A stretch of DNA of 64,000 nt. Origin: Aeromonas media. GTDB lineage: Bacteria > Pseudomonadota > Gammaproteobacteria > Enterobacterales > Aeromonadaceae. Under the pieces are notes generated by a model that saw only the letters and a program-made list of their open reading frames with translations, had not been told where the DNA came from and did not search any database. Numbering within the stretch: position 1 is the first letter of the stretch; each line of letters begins with the position of its first letter. The position numbers and the translations under genes are program-made. Location of the stretch: the NCBI RefSeq assembly GCF_000819985.1, contig NZ_CDBZ01000209.1, positions 1-64,000 on the forward strand, written 5' to 3'. Of the stretch, positions 39,052 through 50,532 are shown piece after piece.

Positions 39052-42000
39052 ATGGAAATCTTGCGTGGTGCCCCAGCACTGTCTGAGTTTCGTGTCCACA
39101 AGCTGCTGCAGAGCTGCGCACAGAGAGGAGTAGAGATAGCAGACGTCTATGCCGAATATGTGCACTTTGCCGAGCTTTCGAGCCCGCTGTCGCCCCCTGA
39201 GCGAGCGACCTTGGGCCAGCTTCTGCGCTACGGCCCGACCATCCCGGAACACACCCCCAGCGGTCAGCTGTTTCTCGTTACCCCCCGCCCCGGCACTATC
39301 TCCCCCTGGTCTTCCAAAGCAACCGACATCGCCCACAACTGCGGCCTGCACCAGGTCAAGCGGCTGGAGCGCGGCATTGCCTATTACGTGCAGGCCAAGG
39401 GTGAGCTGACCGCAGCCCAGCGTGGCGAGGTCGCGGCCCTGCTGCACGATCGCATGATGGAGACGGTGTTCGATGAGCCGAGCCAGGCCGTCGCCCTGTT
39501 TGCCCATCACGAACCGCGCCCCTTCACCCAGGTGGACGTGCTGGGTGGTGGCCGCGCCGCCCTGGCCTCGGCCAACGTCGAACTGGGCCTGGCCCTGGCC
39601 GACGACGAAATCGACTACCTGGTGGAGAACTTCACCCGCCTGGGTCGCAACCCCAACGACATCGAGCTCTACATGTTCGCTCAGGCGAACTCCGAGCACT
39701 GCCGTCACAAGATCTTCAACGCCGACTGGACCATAGACGGCGAGGCGCAGCCCAAGTCGCTGTTCAAGATGATCAAGAACACCTTCGAGCAGACGCCGGA
39801 TCATGTCCTGTCTGCCTATAAAGACAACGCCGCCGTGATGGAGGGCAGCCAGGGTGGCCGTTTCTTCCCGAGCCCCGCCAGCGGTGAGTACCAGTATCAC
39901 CAGGAGCGCGTCGACATCCTGATGAAGGTGGAGACCCACAACCACCCGACCGCCATCTCCCCCTTCCCGGGGGCGGCCACCGGCTCCGGCGGCGAGATCC
40001 GCGACGAGGGTGCGACAGGCCGTGGCGCCAAGCCCAAGGCGGGCCTGGTGGGCTTCTCCGTCTCCAACCTGCGCATCCCCGGTTTCGAGCAGCCCTGGGA
40101 GCAGGATTTCGGCAAGCCGAGCCGCATCGTCAGCGCCTTTGACATCATGCAGGAGGGGCCCCTTGGTGGCGCCGCCTTCAACAACGAGTTCGGCCGTCCC
40201 GCCATCCTCGGCTACTTCCGTACCTTCGAAGAGCAGGTGCCGAGCCACAACGGTGTCGAGGTGCGTGGCTACCACAAGCCCATCATGCTGGCGGGCGGCA
40301 TCGGCAACATTCGCAGTGAACACGTCCAGAAGGGAGAGATCCCGGTAGGGGCCGCCCTTATCGTGCTGGGCGGCCCGGCCATGAACATCGGCCTGGGGGG
40401 TGGCGCAGCCTCCTCCATGGCCTCTGGTCAGTCTGCCGAAGACCTCGATTTCGCCTCGGTGCAGCGGGACAACCCCGAGATGGAGCGCCGTTGCCAGGAG
40501 GTGATCGATCGCTGCTGGCAGCTCGGCGATGACAACCCCATCGTCTTCATCCACGACGTGGGGGCCGGTGGCCTTTCCAACGCCATGCCGGAGCTGGTGA
40601 ACGACGGCGATCGGGGCGGCCGCTTCGACCTGCGAGCCATCGCCAGCGACGAGCCGGGCATGAGCCCGCTGGAGATCTGGTGTAACGAATCCCAGGAGCG
40701 TTACGTGCTGGCGGTCGCCCAGGACAAGCTGCCGCTGTTCAAGGCGCTGTGCGAGCGCGAGCGCGCTCCTTATGCCGTGATCGGCACCGCCACCGAAGAG
40801 AAGCATCTGACTCTCTCTGACAGCCACTTTGACAACCAGCCCATCGATTTGCCGCTGGACGTGCTGCTCGGCAAGGCACCCAAGATGCACCGCGACGTGG
40901 TGACTCTGCCCGCCCAGGGCAAGGCGCTGCAACTGGATGGCATCACCCTGAACGAGGCGGCCGAGCGGGTACTGCGCCTGCCGACCGTGGCGGAGAAGTC
41001 CTTCCTCATCACCATCGGCGATCGCAGCGTGACCGGTCTGGTCAACCGTGACCAGATGGTCGGCCCCTGGCAGATCCCGGTGGCCGATTGCGCCGTCACC
41101 GCAGCGACCTACGACAGCTATCACGGCGAAGCCATGTCCATGGGGGAGCGTACCCCGGTGGCACTGCTGTCCCACGCTGCCTCGGCCCGTATGGCGGTGG
41201 CCGAGGCCCTGACCAACCTGGCACCGGCCCACATCGGATCGCTGAAGCGGGTCAAGCTCTCCGCCAACTGGATGTCTGCCGCCGGTCACCCGGGGGAAGA
41301 TGCCGGCCTCTACGAAGCCGTGAAAGCGGTGGGCGAGGAGCTCTGCCCGGCCCTTGGCATCACCATTCCGGTGGGCAAGGACTCCATGTCCATGAAGACC
41401 CGCTGGCAGCAGGACGGGGAGGAGCGCAGCGTCACCTCGCCGCTCTCCCTGCTCATCTCGGCGTTTGCCCGGGTCGAGGACGTGCGCAATACCGTCACCC
41501 CGCAACTGCGCACCGATCTTGGAGAAACCGATCTTATCCTGATTGACCTTGGCAACGGCAAGCAGCGCCTCGGCGCCTCCGCCCTGGCCCAGGTCTATCG
41601 CCAGCTTGGCGAGAGTGCCCCGGATCTGGACAACCCGGTCCAGCTCAAGGGCTTCTTCAACGCCATCCAGGCGCTGGTGGCAGATCGCAAGCTGATTGCC
41701 TACCACGACCGCTCCGACGGCGGCCTCTTCGTCACTCTGACCGAGATGGCCTTCGCCGGTCACTGCGGCCTCGACATCCAGCTCGACCGCGTGGGCGGCG
41801 AGCTGCTGCCGGCTCTGTTCAACGAGGAGCTGGGTGCCGTCATCCAGGTGCGCCGCGACGACAAGGAAGCGGTGCTGACCCTGTTGGCCGGGCACGGTCT
41901 GGCGGCCTGCTCCCACGTGCTGGGCACGGTACGTGAAGACGACCTCATCCTGTTCCAGCGCGCCGGCACCGAAGTGTACCGCGCCAGCCGCACCGTCCTT

Positions 42001-42945
42001 CGCACCCTCTGGGGTGAGACCAGCTGGCAGATGCAGCGTCTGCGGGACAACCCGGAGTGCGCGGATCAGGAACACGCCGCCCGCCAAGACGCCACCGATC
42101 CGGGTCTGCAGGCCAGATTGACCTACAACCCGTCCGAGGACGTGGCCGCCCCCTATATCGCCCGCGGGGTCTCCCCCCGTCTGGCGGTACTGCGCGAGCA
42201 GGGGGTCAACTCCCACGTGGAGATGGCCGCGGCGTTCGATCGTGCCGGGTTCGCGGCGGTGGATGTGCATATGAGTGACATCCTGTCCGGTCGCATCAAG
42301 CTGGAAGAGTTCCAGACCCTGGTGGCCTGTGGCGGCTTCTCCTACGGCGACGTGCTGGGGGCGGGGGAAGGCTGGGCCAAGTCCATCCTGTTCAACGACG
42401 GGGCCCGCGAGCAGTTCCAGCGCTTCTTCGAGCGTGGCGATACCTTGTCGCTGGGCGTGTGCAACGGTTGCCAGATGATGTCCAACCTGCGTGACCTCAT
42501 CCCGGGGGCCGATCTCTGGCCGCGTTTCGTGCGCAACCGCTCCGAGCGTTTCGAGGCGCGCTTCAGCCTAGTGGAAGTGCAGGAGTCACCCTCCGCCTTC
42601 TTCGCCGGCATGGCGGGCTCCGTGATGCCCATCGCCGTCTCCCATGGGGAAGGGCGGGTGGAGGTGCGCGACGCCGCTCACCTTGCCGCGCTGCAACAGA
42701 GCGGCCTGGTGGGGCTGCGCTTCGTGGACAACCACGGCAAGGTCACCGAGCAGTACCCGGCCAACCCGAACGGGGCACCGGCGGGCATCACCGCGGTCAC
42801 CACCACGGACGGCCGCGCCACTATCATGATGCCGCACCCGGAGCGGGTGTTCCGCACCGTGGCGAACTCCTGGCACCCGGACAACTGGGGCGAAGATGGC
42901 GCCTGGATGCGGATGTTCAGAAATGCTCGCGTGCGTCTGGGTTAA
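39052..42945 (+). CDS. purL: Phosphoribosylformylglycinamidine synthase
   Basis: The 1297-residue large-type FGAM synthase carries out the fourth step of purine synthesis. The N-terminal PurS-like domain leads into two AIRS-type halves ([52 protein letters not shown]). The C-terminal glutaminase has the nucleophile in [10 protein letters not shown] and the triad His in [11 protein letters not shown]. Length equals the usual single-chain enzyme (about 1295). Confidence 0.99.
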   Translation: MEILRGAPALSEFRVHKLLQSCAQRGVEIADVYAEYVHFAELSSPLSPPERATLGQLLRYGPTIPEHTPSGQLFLVTPRPGTISPWSSKATDIAHNCGLHQVKRLERGIAYYVQAKGELTAAQRGEVAALLHDRMMETVFDEPSQAVALFAHHEPRPFTQVDVLGGGRAALASANVELGLALADDEIDYLVENFTRLGRNPNDIELYMFAQANSEHCRHKIFNADWTIDGEAQPKSLFKMIKNTFEQTPDHVLSAYKDNAAVMEGSQGGRFFPSPASGEYQYHQERVDILMKVETHNHPTAISPFPGAATGSGGEIRDEGATGRGAKPKAGLVGFSVSNLRIPGFEQPWEQDFGKPSRIVSAFDIMQEGPLGGAAFNNEFGRPAILGYFRTFEEQVPSHNGVEVRGYHKPIMLAGGIGNIRSEHVQKGEIPVGAALIVLGGPAMNIGLGGGAASSMASGQSAEDLDFASVQRDNPEMERRCQEVIDRCWQLGDDNPIVFIHDVGAGGLSNAMPELVNDGDRGGRFDLRAIASDEPGMSPLEIWCNESQERYVLAVAQDKLPLFKALCERERAPYAVIGTATEEKHLTLSDSHFDNQPIDLPLDVLLGKAPKMHRDVVTLPAQGKALQLDGITLNEAAERVLRLPTVAEKSFLITIGDRSVTGLVNRDQMVGPWQIPVADCAVTAATYDSYHGEAMSMGERTPVALLSHAASARMAVAEALTNLAPAHIGSLKRVKLSANWMSAAGHPGEDAGLYEAVKAVGEELCPALGITIPVGKDSMSMKTRWQQDGEERSVTSPLSLLISAFARVEDVRNTVTPQLRTDLGETDLILIDLGNGKQRLGASALAQVYRQLGESAPDLDNPVQLKGFFNAIQALVADRKLIAYHDRSDGGLFVTLTEMAFAGHCGLDIQLDRVGGELLPALFNEELGAVIQVRRDDKEAVLTLLAGHGLAACSHVLGTVREDDLILFQRAGTEVYRASRTVLRTLWGETSWQMQRLRDNPECADQEHAARQDATDPGLQARLTYNPSEDVAAPYIARGVSPRLAVLREQGVNSHVEMAAAFDRAGFAAVDVHMSDILSGRIKLEEFQTLVACGGFSYGDVLGAGEGWAKSILFNDGAREQFQRFFERGDTLSLGVCNGCQMMSNLRDLIPGADLWPRFVRNRSERFEARFSLVEVQESPSAFFAGMAGSVMPIAVSHGEGRVEVRDAAHLAALQQSGLVGLRFVDNHGKVTEQYPANPNGAPAGITAVTTTDGRATIMMPHPERVFRTVANSWHPDNWGEDGAWMRMFRNARVRLG

Positions 42946-42969
42946 TCCCGCGCTGACATGTTAGAAATC

Positions 42970-42997
42970 AAAAACCGGCCCCGTGGCCGGTTTTTTT
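42970..42997 (+). terminator. Terminator after purL
   Basis: The stem AAAACCGGCC / GGCCGGTTTT is followed by further T. It is an almost exact inverted copy of the nuo terminator at 43155-43182. Confidence 0.92.
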
Positions 42998-43154
42998 ATG
43001 GGCGCGTGAGACGCTCTGCGCCCCTTGGGGTGATGGCTGGTGAATGGTGACTGAGGGAGGGGAGAGCAAAGATGATCGTTGAGGTGAGAGGGCGAACGGG
43101 GGGAGGGCATTGGCACGGCGAGCTTGACCCCTGGGCCCGGCCGTCAGGTGACAT

Positions 43155-43182
43155 AAAAAAACCGGCCACGGGGGCCGGTTTT
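43155..43182 (-). terminator. Terminator at the end of the nuo operon
   Basis: The stem AAACCGGCC / GGCCGGTTT has seven A on the left, read as T on the minus strand. It lies 23 bases past the nuoN stop. Confidence 0.9.
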
Positions 43183-43204
43183 GCTGTGTGGAGTGACGCT
43201 GAGG

Positions 43205-44668
43205 CTAGCGCAGCACCACGTGCTGGAAGCCCTGCACCAGGCTGATGACCGGCTGGGGATAGATGCCGAGCGCCACCACCAGGATGGCGGAGAGCAGTAC
43301 CACCAGCCCGCCGGAGGAGAAGGCCCAGTCGGCCCTGGCATCGCGCAGCTGCATGCCGGGTTCGCGCAGGTAGAGGGTGACCATGACGCGCAGGTAGTAG
43401 TAGAGGCCCAGGGCGCTGCCAAGCACTATGGCGCCGGAGAGCCACCACAGCTTGGCATCGACCGTCACCCCGATGAGGTAGAACTTGCCGATGAAGCCGA
43501 GCGTCATGGGAATGCCCGCGAGCGACAACATCATCACCGTCATGACGGCGGTCAGGTAAGGGCGCTTCCAGAACAGGCCGCGATAGCTGTGCAGGGAGTC
43601 CGCATCCTTGCCGCGATAGGGGCTGGACATCATGCTGATGACGCCGAAGGCCCCCAGGCTGGTGAACAGATACATCAGCAGGTAGACACCCGCCGCTTCC
43701 ACCGGCATCTGGCCGAGGCGGCTCGCCACCACCACTGCCAGCAGATAGCCGAAGTGGGAGATGGAGGAGTAACCCATCATTCGCTTGATGTTGGTCTGGA
43801 TCAGCGCCAGGAGGTTGCCGACCACGATGGAGATGACTGCCATGGCTGCCAGCAGCCAGTGGATCATGGGATCCGAGGTGGCCGGTACCGCCAGGTAGAA
43901 GCGCAGCAGCACGCAGAACACGGCTATCTTGCTCACGGTGGCGAGGAAGGTGGCCACAGGCGCCGGGGCGCCCTCATAGACATCCGGTGTCCAGAGGTGG
44001 AAGGGGGCGAGCGACAACTTGAAGGCGAAGCCCACCAGCATCAGGCCGAATCCCCCCATCAGCAGCGGGTGGTGAGCCGGGCTCTGGGCCAGGGTCAGGC
44101 CGAGATCGCTGAAGCTCAGGCTGCCCGCCTGGGCATAGAGCAGCGCCATGCCGAACAGCAGGAAGGCGGTGGCGGCGGCGGAGAGCACCATGTACTTGAT
44201 GCTGGCCTCCAGGGAGTGGCGCTCGCGGTAGGCATAACCCACCAGACCGAACATGGGCAGGGTCAGCATCTCGATCCCGATGAACAGCGATGCGAGGTGA
44301 CGGGAGCCCGCCAGCACAAGGCCGCCTGCGGTGGCGATGAGCAGCAACAGGTAGAACTCTTCCCGGTTGTCCGGGTAGCCCTTGAGCCAGGAGCGACCGA
44401 AGGTACAGGTGGCCAGGGCGCCGATGAGCACCAGCCCCATGTAGAAGACTGCATAGCTGTCCACTTGCAGCAGGGGAGTGACCCCCTGATCCCCCTGGGC
44501 CATGACGATGGGCAGGGAAAACAGCGCCAGGTTGAGGCCGGTGATGGTCACCACGAAGGCGGTGTCATCGCAGCGTTTCCAGGCGATGGCGAGCATCAGG
44601 GCGACCATGGCTCCCGTGGTCAGCAACAGGGGCAGCAGGGCCAATAGTTGGGCGGCGGTAAACGTCAT
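43205..44668 (-). CDS. nuoN: NADH-quinone oxidoreductase subunit N
   Basis: The 487-residue membrane-arm subunit has about 14 helices and belongs to the Mrp-antiporter-like group with NuoL and NuoM. The proton-path Lys/Glu region is visible as [23 protein letters not shown] text and [22 protein letters not shown]. It is the last nuo gene and follows nuoM by 49 bases. Confidence 0.97.
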   Translation of the reverse strand: MTFTAAQLLALLPLLLTTGAMVALMLAIAWKRCDDTAFVVTITGLNLALFSLPIVMAQGDQGVTPLLQVDSYAVFYMGLVLIGALATCTFGRSWLKGYPDNREEFYLLLLIATAGGLVLAGSRHLASLFIGIEMLTLPMFGLVGYAYRERHSLEASIKYMVLSAAATAFLLFGMALLYAQAGSLSFSDLGLTLAQSPAHHPLLMGGFGLMLVGFAFKLSLAPFHLWTPDVYEGAPAPVATFLATVSKIAVFCVLLRFYLAVPATSDPMIHWLLAAMAVISIVVGNLLALIQTNIKRMMGYSSISHFGYLLAVVVASRLGQMPVEAAGVYLLMYLFTSLGAFGVISMMSSPYRGKDADSLHSYRGLFWKRPYLTAVMTVMMLSLAGIPMTLGFIGKFYLIGVTVDAKLWWLSGAIVLGSALGLYYYLRVMVTLYLREPGMQLRDARADWAFSSGGLVVLLSAILVVALGIYPQPVISLVQGFQHVVLR

Positions 44669-44717
44669 GACAAGGCTCCCGGCGTGGACGAGGAAAGGGA
44701 GAGAGAAGGAGAGGGCA

Positions 44718-46235
44718 TCATTGCAGTGCTCCTGTGGCTGGCAGCGCGTACCAGTGCAGCACGCTCAGCAGGCTGCTGCTGGCGGTGTCGAGCACGGGTT
44801 GCGGGTAGAGGCCGAGCAGCACCAGCAGGCCGGCGATGGTCAGCATCATGGCCAGCTCCCGTCTGTCCAGGCCCTTGAGGACGCTCTCGTCCCTGGGGGC
44901 ACCGAAGCAGGCACGCTGCAGCATGATGAGGGAGTAGACCGAGGCCAGCACCAGGCCGAAGGTGGCGATGATGGTGATGATGGGGGCCACCTGGAAGCTG
45001 CCGATGAGGATCAGGAACTCGCCGACGAAGTTGCCGGTACCCGGCATGCCAAGGGAGGCCACCGAGAAGAACAGCATGACGCCGGGCAGGTAGCGCAGCC
45101 GACCCCAGAGGCCGCCCATCAGGCGCAGATCCCGGGTGTGCAGCCGCTCGTAGAGCTGACCACACAGGATGAACAGACCGGCGGCGGAGAGGCCGTGGGC
45201 GATCATCTGCACCACGGCGCCCTGCAGGGCCAGCTCGCTGCCCGAATAGATGGCGATCATCACGAAGCCCATGTGAGAGATGCTGGTGTAGGCCACCAGA
45301 CGCTTGATGTCGGTCTGGGCGAAGGCCAGCAGGGCGCCGTAGACGATGCCGAACAAGCCAAGGAGCATGGCGTAGGGAGCGAACTCGGCGGAGGCCTCCG
45401 GAAAGAGCGGCAGGGTGAAGCGCAGCAGGCCGTAGGCGGCGGTTTTCAGCAGGATCCCAGCCAAGTCCACCGAGCCCGCGGTCGGTGCCTGGCTGTGGGC
45501 GTCAGGCAACCAGCCGTGCAGGGGCACCAGGGGCATCTTGACCGCGAAGGCGATGAAGAAGCCCAGCATCAGCAGCCACTGTACGCCCTTGCTCATCGGA
45601 GTGTTGAGCAGGTCGAGGTAGTTGAAGGTGAAGACACCTGTGCTGGCGTGATGGGTCAGCACCAGCCCCAGGATGGCCACCAGCATGATGAGGCCGCTCG
45701 CCTGGGTGTAGATGAAGAACTTGGTGGCCGCGTTGATCCGGGATTTGCCGTCGGTGACCGAGTGGCCCCAGAGCGCGATCAGGAAGTACATGGGGACCAG
45801 CATCATCTCCCAGAAGAAGAAGAACAGGAACAGGTCCACCGCCATGAAGACACCGAGCACGCCCCCCAGGATCCACAGCAGGTTGAGGTGGAAGAAGCCG
45901 ATGCGCTGCACGATCTCTTTCCAGGAGCAGAGGATGGCCAGCACCCCGATGAAGCTGGTGAGCATCACCATCAGGAGGGACAGGCCGTCTACCGCCAGGT
46001 GCAAGGAGATGCCGAAGCGGGGGATCCAGGGTTGCTGCCACTCGGCCGCCCAGACGGGGAGGCCGGGGCTCGCGAGGGAGAAGTCACCCCCCAGCCAGAT
46101 GGCACCGGAGAGCACCAGACAGGCGCTCATGGAGAGCAGGGCTACCCAGCGAACGAATTGTCCGCCGAGCCGCTCCATCTGCCAGCAGAGCAAGCCGCCG
46201 ATAAAAGGAATTAACAAGATCCAGAGTAAGGTCAC
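44718..46235 (-). CDS. nuoM: NADH-quinone oxidoreductase subunit M
   Basis: The 505-residue antiporter-like proton channel has [20 protein letters not shown] with the essential Glu. [32 protein letters not shown] carries the Lys and broken helix 7. Membrane arm of complex I. Confidence 0.98.
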   Translation of the reverse strand: MTLLWILLIPFIGGLLCWQMERLGGQFVRWVALLSMSACLVLSGAIWLGGDFSLASPGLPVWAAEWQQPWIPRFGISLHLAVDGLSLLMVMLTSFIGVLAILCSWKEIVQRIGFFHLNLLWILGGVLGVFMAVDLFLFFFFWEMMLVPMYFLIALWGHSVTDGKSRINAATKFFIYTQASGLIMLVAILGLVLTHHASTGVFTFNYLDLLNTPMSKGVQWLLMLGFFIAFAVKMPLVPLHGWLPDAHSQAPTAGSVDLAGILLKTAAYGLLRFTLPLFPEASAEFAPYAMLLGLFGIVYGALLAFAQTDIKRLVAYTSISHMGFVMIAIYSGSELALQGAVVQMIAHGLSAAGLFILCGQLYERLHTRDLRLMGGLWGRLRYLPGVMLFFSVASLGMPGTGNFVGEFLILIGSFQVAPIITIIATFGLVLASVYSLIMLQRACFGAPRDESVLKGLDRRELAMMLTIAGLLVLLGLYPQPVLDTASSSLLSVLHWYALPATGALQ

Positions 46236-46303
46236 GATATCAGCTCTCGTCTAGGTTCTAGTCGGGCAGGCCTCGGGCCTGCCACACATATTGGGCTCAT
46301 GGA

Positions 46304-48151
46304 TCAGCCGAGCAGCAGCAGGGCCAGGATCAGGGCGGCGCCCATCCCCATGGAGGCGGCGTACCAGCGCAGCTTGCCGGAGACGGTCCAGGCCAGCAGC
46401 TGGTGACCACCCTGGGCCAGCACGGCGGGCAGGTTCATCATTCGATCCAGCGGGTCCTTGCCGAGCAAGCGGGTCACCAGCAGGTAGGGCTTGACCCAGA
46501 TCCAGTCATAGAGCCAGTCAAAGCCCCAGGCATTGAACCAGAGGGTGCTGAGGGCGCGGCCCGGCGCACTCTCGGCGATCTGCTTCGCCAGGCGGCGCTC
46601 GCCCAGGAACAGCACGGCGGCCAAAGCGATGCCGGCGATGGCGACGATGCCGGAGGCTACTTCCAGGGCGTGGCGTCCCTCCTCTATATGATCCCCGGGG
46701 CCAGCCGGCAACACCCCGGCGAGCGGCGGCACTATCAATGCGCCCACCCCGGTGGAGAGCACCAGCAACACCAGCAGCGGCAGCTGGTGGGCCAGGCCGT
46801 GTCCGGCGTGCGCCTGCGTCTGCTCCTTGCCGTGGAAGGCGATGAAGATGAGGCGGAAGGTGTAGAGGGAAGTCAGGAAGGCCCCACCCAGACCGGCCCA
46901 CAGCAGGGCGCTCTGGCCACTGGCCTGCACCTGCCAGAGGATGGCGTCCTTGCTGTAGAAGCCGGCGGTGACCAGCGGCAGCGCGGCCAGGGCCGAGCCC
47001 CCCACCAGGAAGCAGGCATAGACCAGCGGCAGACTCTTGCGCAGGCCCCCCATCTTGAAGATGTTCTGCTCGTGGTGGGTCGCGACTATGACGGCACCGG
47101 CGGAGAGGAACAGCAACGCCTTGAAGAAGGCGTGGGTCATCAGGTGGAAGATGGCTCCTTCCCAGGCGCCGACCCCCAGGGCCAGGAACATGTAGCCTAT
47201 CTGGCTCATGGTGGAGTAGGCCAAAATCCGCTTGATGTCGGTCTGGACCAGGGCGGCGAAGCCGGCCAGTACCAGCGTGATGGCACCGACCAGGGCCACC
47301 AGATGCAGGATCTCCGGGGCCAGCAGGAACAGACCATGGGTGCGGGCGATGAGGTAGACACCGGCGGTCACCATGGTGGCCGCGTGGATCAGCGCCGAGA
47401 CCGGGGTCGGGCCCGCCATCGCATCCGCCAGCCAGGTCTGCAGCGGCAGCTGGGCGGACTTGCCGACCGCGCCACCGAGCAGCATCAGGCAGGCGAACGA
47501 CAGGGCAGGGGAGCCCTCGGCAAACATCGCAGGGGCACGCACCAGCAGCTCGTGGATGTTGAGGGTGCCCAGTTCGCGATAAAGGATAAACAGCCCGATG
47601 GCGAGGAAGACGTCACCGACCCGGGTCACCACGAAAGCCTTGAGGGCAGCCGCCCCGTTGGCGGGGTTGCGGTAGTAGAAGCCGATCAGCAGGTAGCTGC
47701 ACAGCCCCACCCCTTCCCAGCCGAGGTAGACGAACAGCAGATCATCGGCCAGCACCAGGAACACCATGCTGGCGATGAAGAGGTTGGTGTAGGTGAAGAA
47801 GCGGGAATAGCCCTCTTCCCCGCGCATGTACCAGGAGGCGAACAGGTGGATGAAGAAGCCCACCCCGGTCACCACCCCCAGCATGGTGAGCGACAGCCCA
47901 TCCAGCGCCAGGCGGAACGTGGGCGTGAAGCTGCCCACCGACATCCACTGCCACAGGGTCTGGGTATAGACACCGCCTTCCGGCATGTTGCCGAAAAAGT
48001 CGATGCCAACCCAGAGCGTGGTCAGGGCCGACAGGCCTATGCTGCCGACACCGATCAGTGCCGCGCTGCGCTCGCCGAGACGGCCGATGGAGAAGGCCAG
48101 CACCAGCCATCCCAGCAGGGGGAATAGAAACGTCAGGTATAGGAGGCTCAT
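46304..48151 (-). CDS. nuoL: NADH-quinone oxidoreductase subunit L
   Basis: The 615-residue distal proton-pumping subunit contains [22 protein letters not shown] with the essential Glu and [39 protein letters not shown]. The C-terminal part would form the long lateral helix that couples the pumping modules. Its start overlaps nuoK by 4 bases. Confidence 0.98.
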   Translation of the reverse strand: MSLLYLTFLFPLLGWLVLAFSIGRLGERSAALIGVGSIGLSALTTLWVGIDFFGNMPEGGVYTQTLWQWMSVGSFTPTFRLALDGLSLTMLGVVTGVGFFIHLFASWYMRGEEGYSRFFTYTNLFIASMVFLVLADDLLFVYLGWEGVGLCSYLLIGFYYRNPANGAAALKAFVVTRVGDVFLAIGLFILYRELGTLNIHELLVRAPAMFAEGSPALSFACLMLLGGAVGKSAQLPLQTWLADAMAGPTPVSALIHAATMVTAGVYLIARTHGLFLLAPEILHLVALVGAITLVLAGFAALVQTDIKRILAYSTMSQIGYMFLALGVGAWEGAIFHLMTHAFFKALLFLSAGAVIVATHHEQNIFKMGGLRKSLPLVYACFLVGGSALAALPLVTAGFYSKDAILWQVQASGQSALLWAGLGGAFLTSLYTFRLIFIAFHGKEQTQAHAGHGLAHQLPLLVLLVLSTGVGALIVPPLAGVLPAGPGDHIEEGRHALEVASGIVAIAGIALAAVLFLGERRLAKQIAESAPGRALSTLWFNAWGFDWLYDWIWVKPYLLVTRLLGKDPLDRMMNLPAVLAQGGHQLLAWTVSGKLRWYAASMGMGAALILALLLLG

Positions 48152-48456
48152 CCGCGCATCTCGCTCACAGTGTCCACGTTCAGGGTGTGGTAACGACGAT
48201 AGAGCAGCAGTAACAGGGCGAGGCCGATACTGGCCTCCGCTGCCGCCAGAGAAATCACCAGTATGTACATGATCTGGCCGTCGGCCTGGGCCCAGCGGCT
48301 ACCCGCCACCACGAACGCCAGCGCGGACGCATTCATCATGATCTCGATACTCATGAGGATAAACAGCAGGTTGCGGCGGATCAGCAGACCGCACAGCCCG
48401 ATGCAGAACAGGACGGCCGCCAGCAGCAGACCGTGTTCCATTGGGATTCCATTCAT
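48148..48456 (-). CDS. nuoK: NADH-quinone oxidoreductase subunit K
   Basis: The 102-residue, three-helix subunit carries the conserved Glu pair in [24 protein letters not shown] and [21 protein letters not shown]. It closely matches E. coli NuoK including the tail DTVSEMRG. It overlaps both neighbours by 4 bases. Confidence 0.98.
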   Translation of the reverse strand: MNGIPMEHGLLLAAVLFCIGLCGLLIRRNLLFILMSIEIMMNASALAFVVAGSRWAQADGQIMYILVISLAAAEASIGLALLLLLYRRYHTLNVDTVSEMRG

Positions 48457-49004
48457 GACTGACCTCCTTCCTGGGATGGGCGAGCTGTGGGTTTGGGGAC
48501 GGAAAGCACTTCCCCGCTCTTGTCTTCACGGCCAAGGTGATAGGCGGTGACCAGACCCGCCAGCAGCAGGATGGAGGCGAGCTCCACCGCCAGCACATAG
48601 GGGCCAAACAGGGCGATGCCGACCTCCTTGGCGCTGACGTCGGTCAGCCCCAGTTCACCGCCGGTGACCCCGAGGATGCCGTAGGCCAGAAAGCCAAGCA
48701 GGATGAGGGAGAGCAGGGCGGGTCCACCCCAGGTCATGGGGGTGAGCCAGTTGCGCTCCTGATCCTGGGAGGAGCCCAGGTTCAGCATCATCACCACGAA
48801 CACGAACAGCACCATGATGGCGCCGGCGTAGACGATCACCTGCAGGGCGCCTGCGAAGGAGGCCCCCAGGCAGAAGAAGATCATGGCCACGGCGATGAGG
48901 GAGATGATGAGATTGAGCAGCGCATGCATGGGGTTGCTGGTGCTGATGACCCGCAGCGTGCTGTAAACGGCGACCAGGGCCGCGGCATAAAATGCCAGTT
49001 CCAT
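48453..49004 (-). CDS. nuoJ: NADH-quinone oxidoreductase subunit J
   Basis: The 183-residue five-helix subunit contains [31 protein letters not shown], the conserved helix-3 region with the pi-bulge linked to coupling. It lies 9 bases after nuoI. Confidence 0.97.
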   Translation of the reverse strand: MELAFYAAALVAVYSTLRVISTSNPMHALLNLIISLIAVAMIFFCLGASFAGALQVIVYAGAIMVLFVFVVMMLNLGSSQDQERNWLTPMTWGGPALLSLILLGFLAYGILGVTGGELGLTDVSAKEVGIALFGPYVLAVELASILLLAGLVTAYHLGREDKSGEVLSVPKPTARPSQEGGQS

Positions 49005-49013
49005 GATTGACTC

Positions 49014-49556
49014 CTAGGGCAGCAGGCTCTTGACATCGATGGGCTTGGCTTCGTTCTCGGCATCCCCTTTGGGCTTGCCGTCGATGGCCATCCCGCTCAT
49101 GCGGTAGAAGTTGTAGTCCGGGTATTTGCCGGGGCCGCTGATCAGCAGATCTTCCTTCTCGTACACCAGATCCTGGCGGCGATACTCCCCCATCTCGAAA
49201 TCCGGCGTCAGCTGGATGGCGGTGGTGGGGCAGGCCTCTTCACACAGGCCGCAGAAGATGCAGCGGGAGAAGTTGATGCGGAAGAACTCCGGGTACCAGC
49301 GACCGTCGTCCCGCTCCGCTTTTTGCAGCGAGATGCAGCCGACCGGGCAGGCCACGGCGCACAGGTTGCACGCCACGCAGCGCTCGTCACCGTCCGGATC
49401 CCGGGTCAGTACGATGCGGCCACGGAAACGGGGCGCGGCATAGACCTGCTGCTCCGGGTAGTTCAGGGTCTCGCGGGGGCGCCATGCATGGGAGAAGACC
49501 ATCCCCAGACTGCGCAGTTGGGTGCCAACACCCTTGATAATGCTCGTAATTTTCAT
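49014..49556 (-). CDS. nuoI: NADH-quinone oxidoreductase subunit I
   Basis: The 180-residue ferredoxin-like subunit carries two [4Fe-4S] clusters (N6a and N6b), seen as [15 protein letters not shown] and [15 protein letters not shown]. It relays electrons from NuoG to NuoB. The start is [18 protein letters not shown]. Confidence 0.98.
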   Translation of the reverse strand: MKITSIIKGVGTQLRSLGMVFSHAWRPRETLNYPEQQVYAAPRFRGRIVLTRDPDGDERCVACNLCAVACPVGCISLQKAERDDGRWYPEFFRINFSRCIFCGLCEEACPTTAIQLTPDFEMGEYRRQDLVYEKEDLLISGPGKYPDYNFYRMSGMAIDGKPKGDAENEAKPIDVKSLLP

Positions 49557-49563
49557 TGGTGCC

Positions 49564-50532
49564 TCACTGCACGTTCATAAGCACGACGGCGCCGGTTACC
49601 AGCATGTTGAGCAAGGTAAGCGGTAAGCAGACTTTCCAGCCAAAGGACATCACCTGATCGAAGCGCGGGCGGGGCAGGGAGGCCCGCAGCAGGATGAAGA
49701 ACACCATGAAACAGGCGGTCTTCAGGGCAAACCAGATGAAGGGCGGCAGCCAGGGGCCGTGCCAGCCACCGAAGAAGAGGGTCACGATGAGGGAAGAGAT
49801 CAGCACTATGCCGATGTACTCGCCCACGAAGAACAGACCCCATTTCATGCCCGCGTACTCGATGTGATAGCCGTCGGCGAGCTCTTGCTCGGCCTCCGGC
49901 TGGTCAAACGGGTGGCGGTGGGTGACGGCAACCCCGGCAAACAGGAAGGTAATGAAGCCCAGGAACTGGGGGATCACGTTCCACAATCCGGCTTGCGCTT
50001 CTACTATGTCCCGCAGGTTGAAGCTGCCGGTCTGGATGACGATACCCATGAGCGACAGGCCGAGGAACACCTCGTAGGAGAGGGTCTGGGCCGAGGCGCG
50101 CAGGCTGCCGAGCAATGAGTACTTGTTGTTGCTCGACCAGCCGGCGAACAGCACGGCGTAGACCGCGAGCCCTGCGATGGCCAGGATGTAGAGCAGCCCC
50201 ACGTTGAGATCCGCCACGCCCCAGGTGGGGGTGATGGGCACCACAGCAAACGCCAGAATGAAGGCGGTGAAGGCGATGATGGGGGCCAGCACGAAGATCC
50301 GGCGATCCGCGAACGGCGGGATCCAGTCCTCCTTGAAGAACATCTTGACCATGTCGGCCGCCAGTTGCAGCAGGCCGAAGGGGCCCACCCGGTTGGGGCC
50401 GTACCTGTCTTGCCAGAGCGCCAGCAGACGGCGCTCGATGAAGCTCATGAAGGCGCCTGCCCCCACGATCCCCACCAGCACGATCAAGGCTTTGCCTACC
50501 TCCAGCAACAGATCGATCAGCTCATTGCTCAT
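49564..50532 (-). CDS. nuoH: NADH-quinone oxidoreductase subunit H
   Basis: The 322-residue eight-helix subunit forms the quinone-entry region and E-channel. Hallmarks are [51 protein letters not shown], and [26 protein letters not shown]. Its start overlaps nuoG by 4 bases. Confidence 0.98.
   Translation of the reverse strand: MSNELIDLLLEVGKALIVLVGIVGAGAFMSFIERRLLALWQDRYGPNRVGPFGLLQLAADMVKMFFKEDWIPPFADRRIFVLAPIIAFTAFILAFAVVPITPTWGVADLNVGLLYILAIAGLAVYAVLFAGWSSNNKYSLLGSLRASAQTLSYEVFLGLSLMGIVIQTGSFNLRDIVEAQAGLWNVIPQFLGFITFLFAGVAVTHRHPFDQPEAEQELADGYHIEYAGMKWGLFFVGEYIGIVLISSLIVTLFFGGWHGPWLPPFIWFALKTACFMVFFILLRASLPRPRFDQVMSFGWKVCLPLTLLNMLVTGAVVLMNVQ

Noticed and set aside
38947..42270. A long open frame of about 1100 codons on the minus strand across purL
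   Set aside because: It is antisense to purL and arises from GC-rich codon use. The residues are His/Gly/Gln-rich with no family features.
43181..48127. Several long plus-strand frames antisense to nuoN, nuoM and nuoL
   Set aside because: They mirror membrane-protein genes, have no ribosome sites, and read as repetitive Gln/His/Gly-rich sequence.
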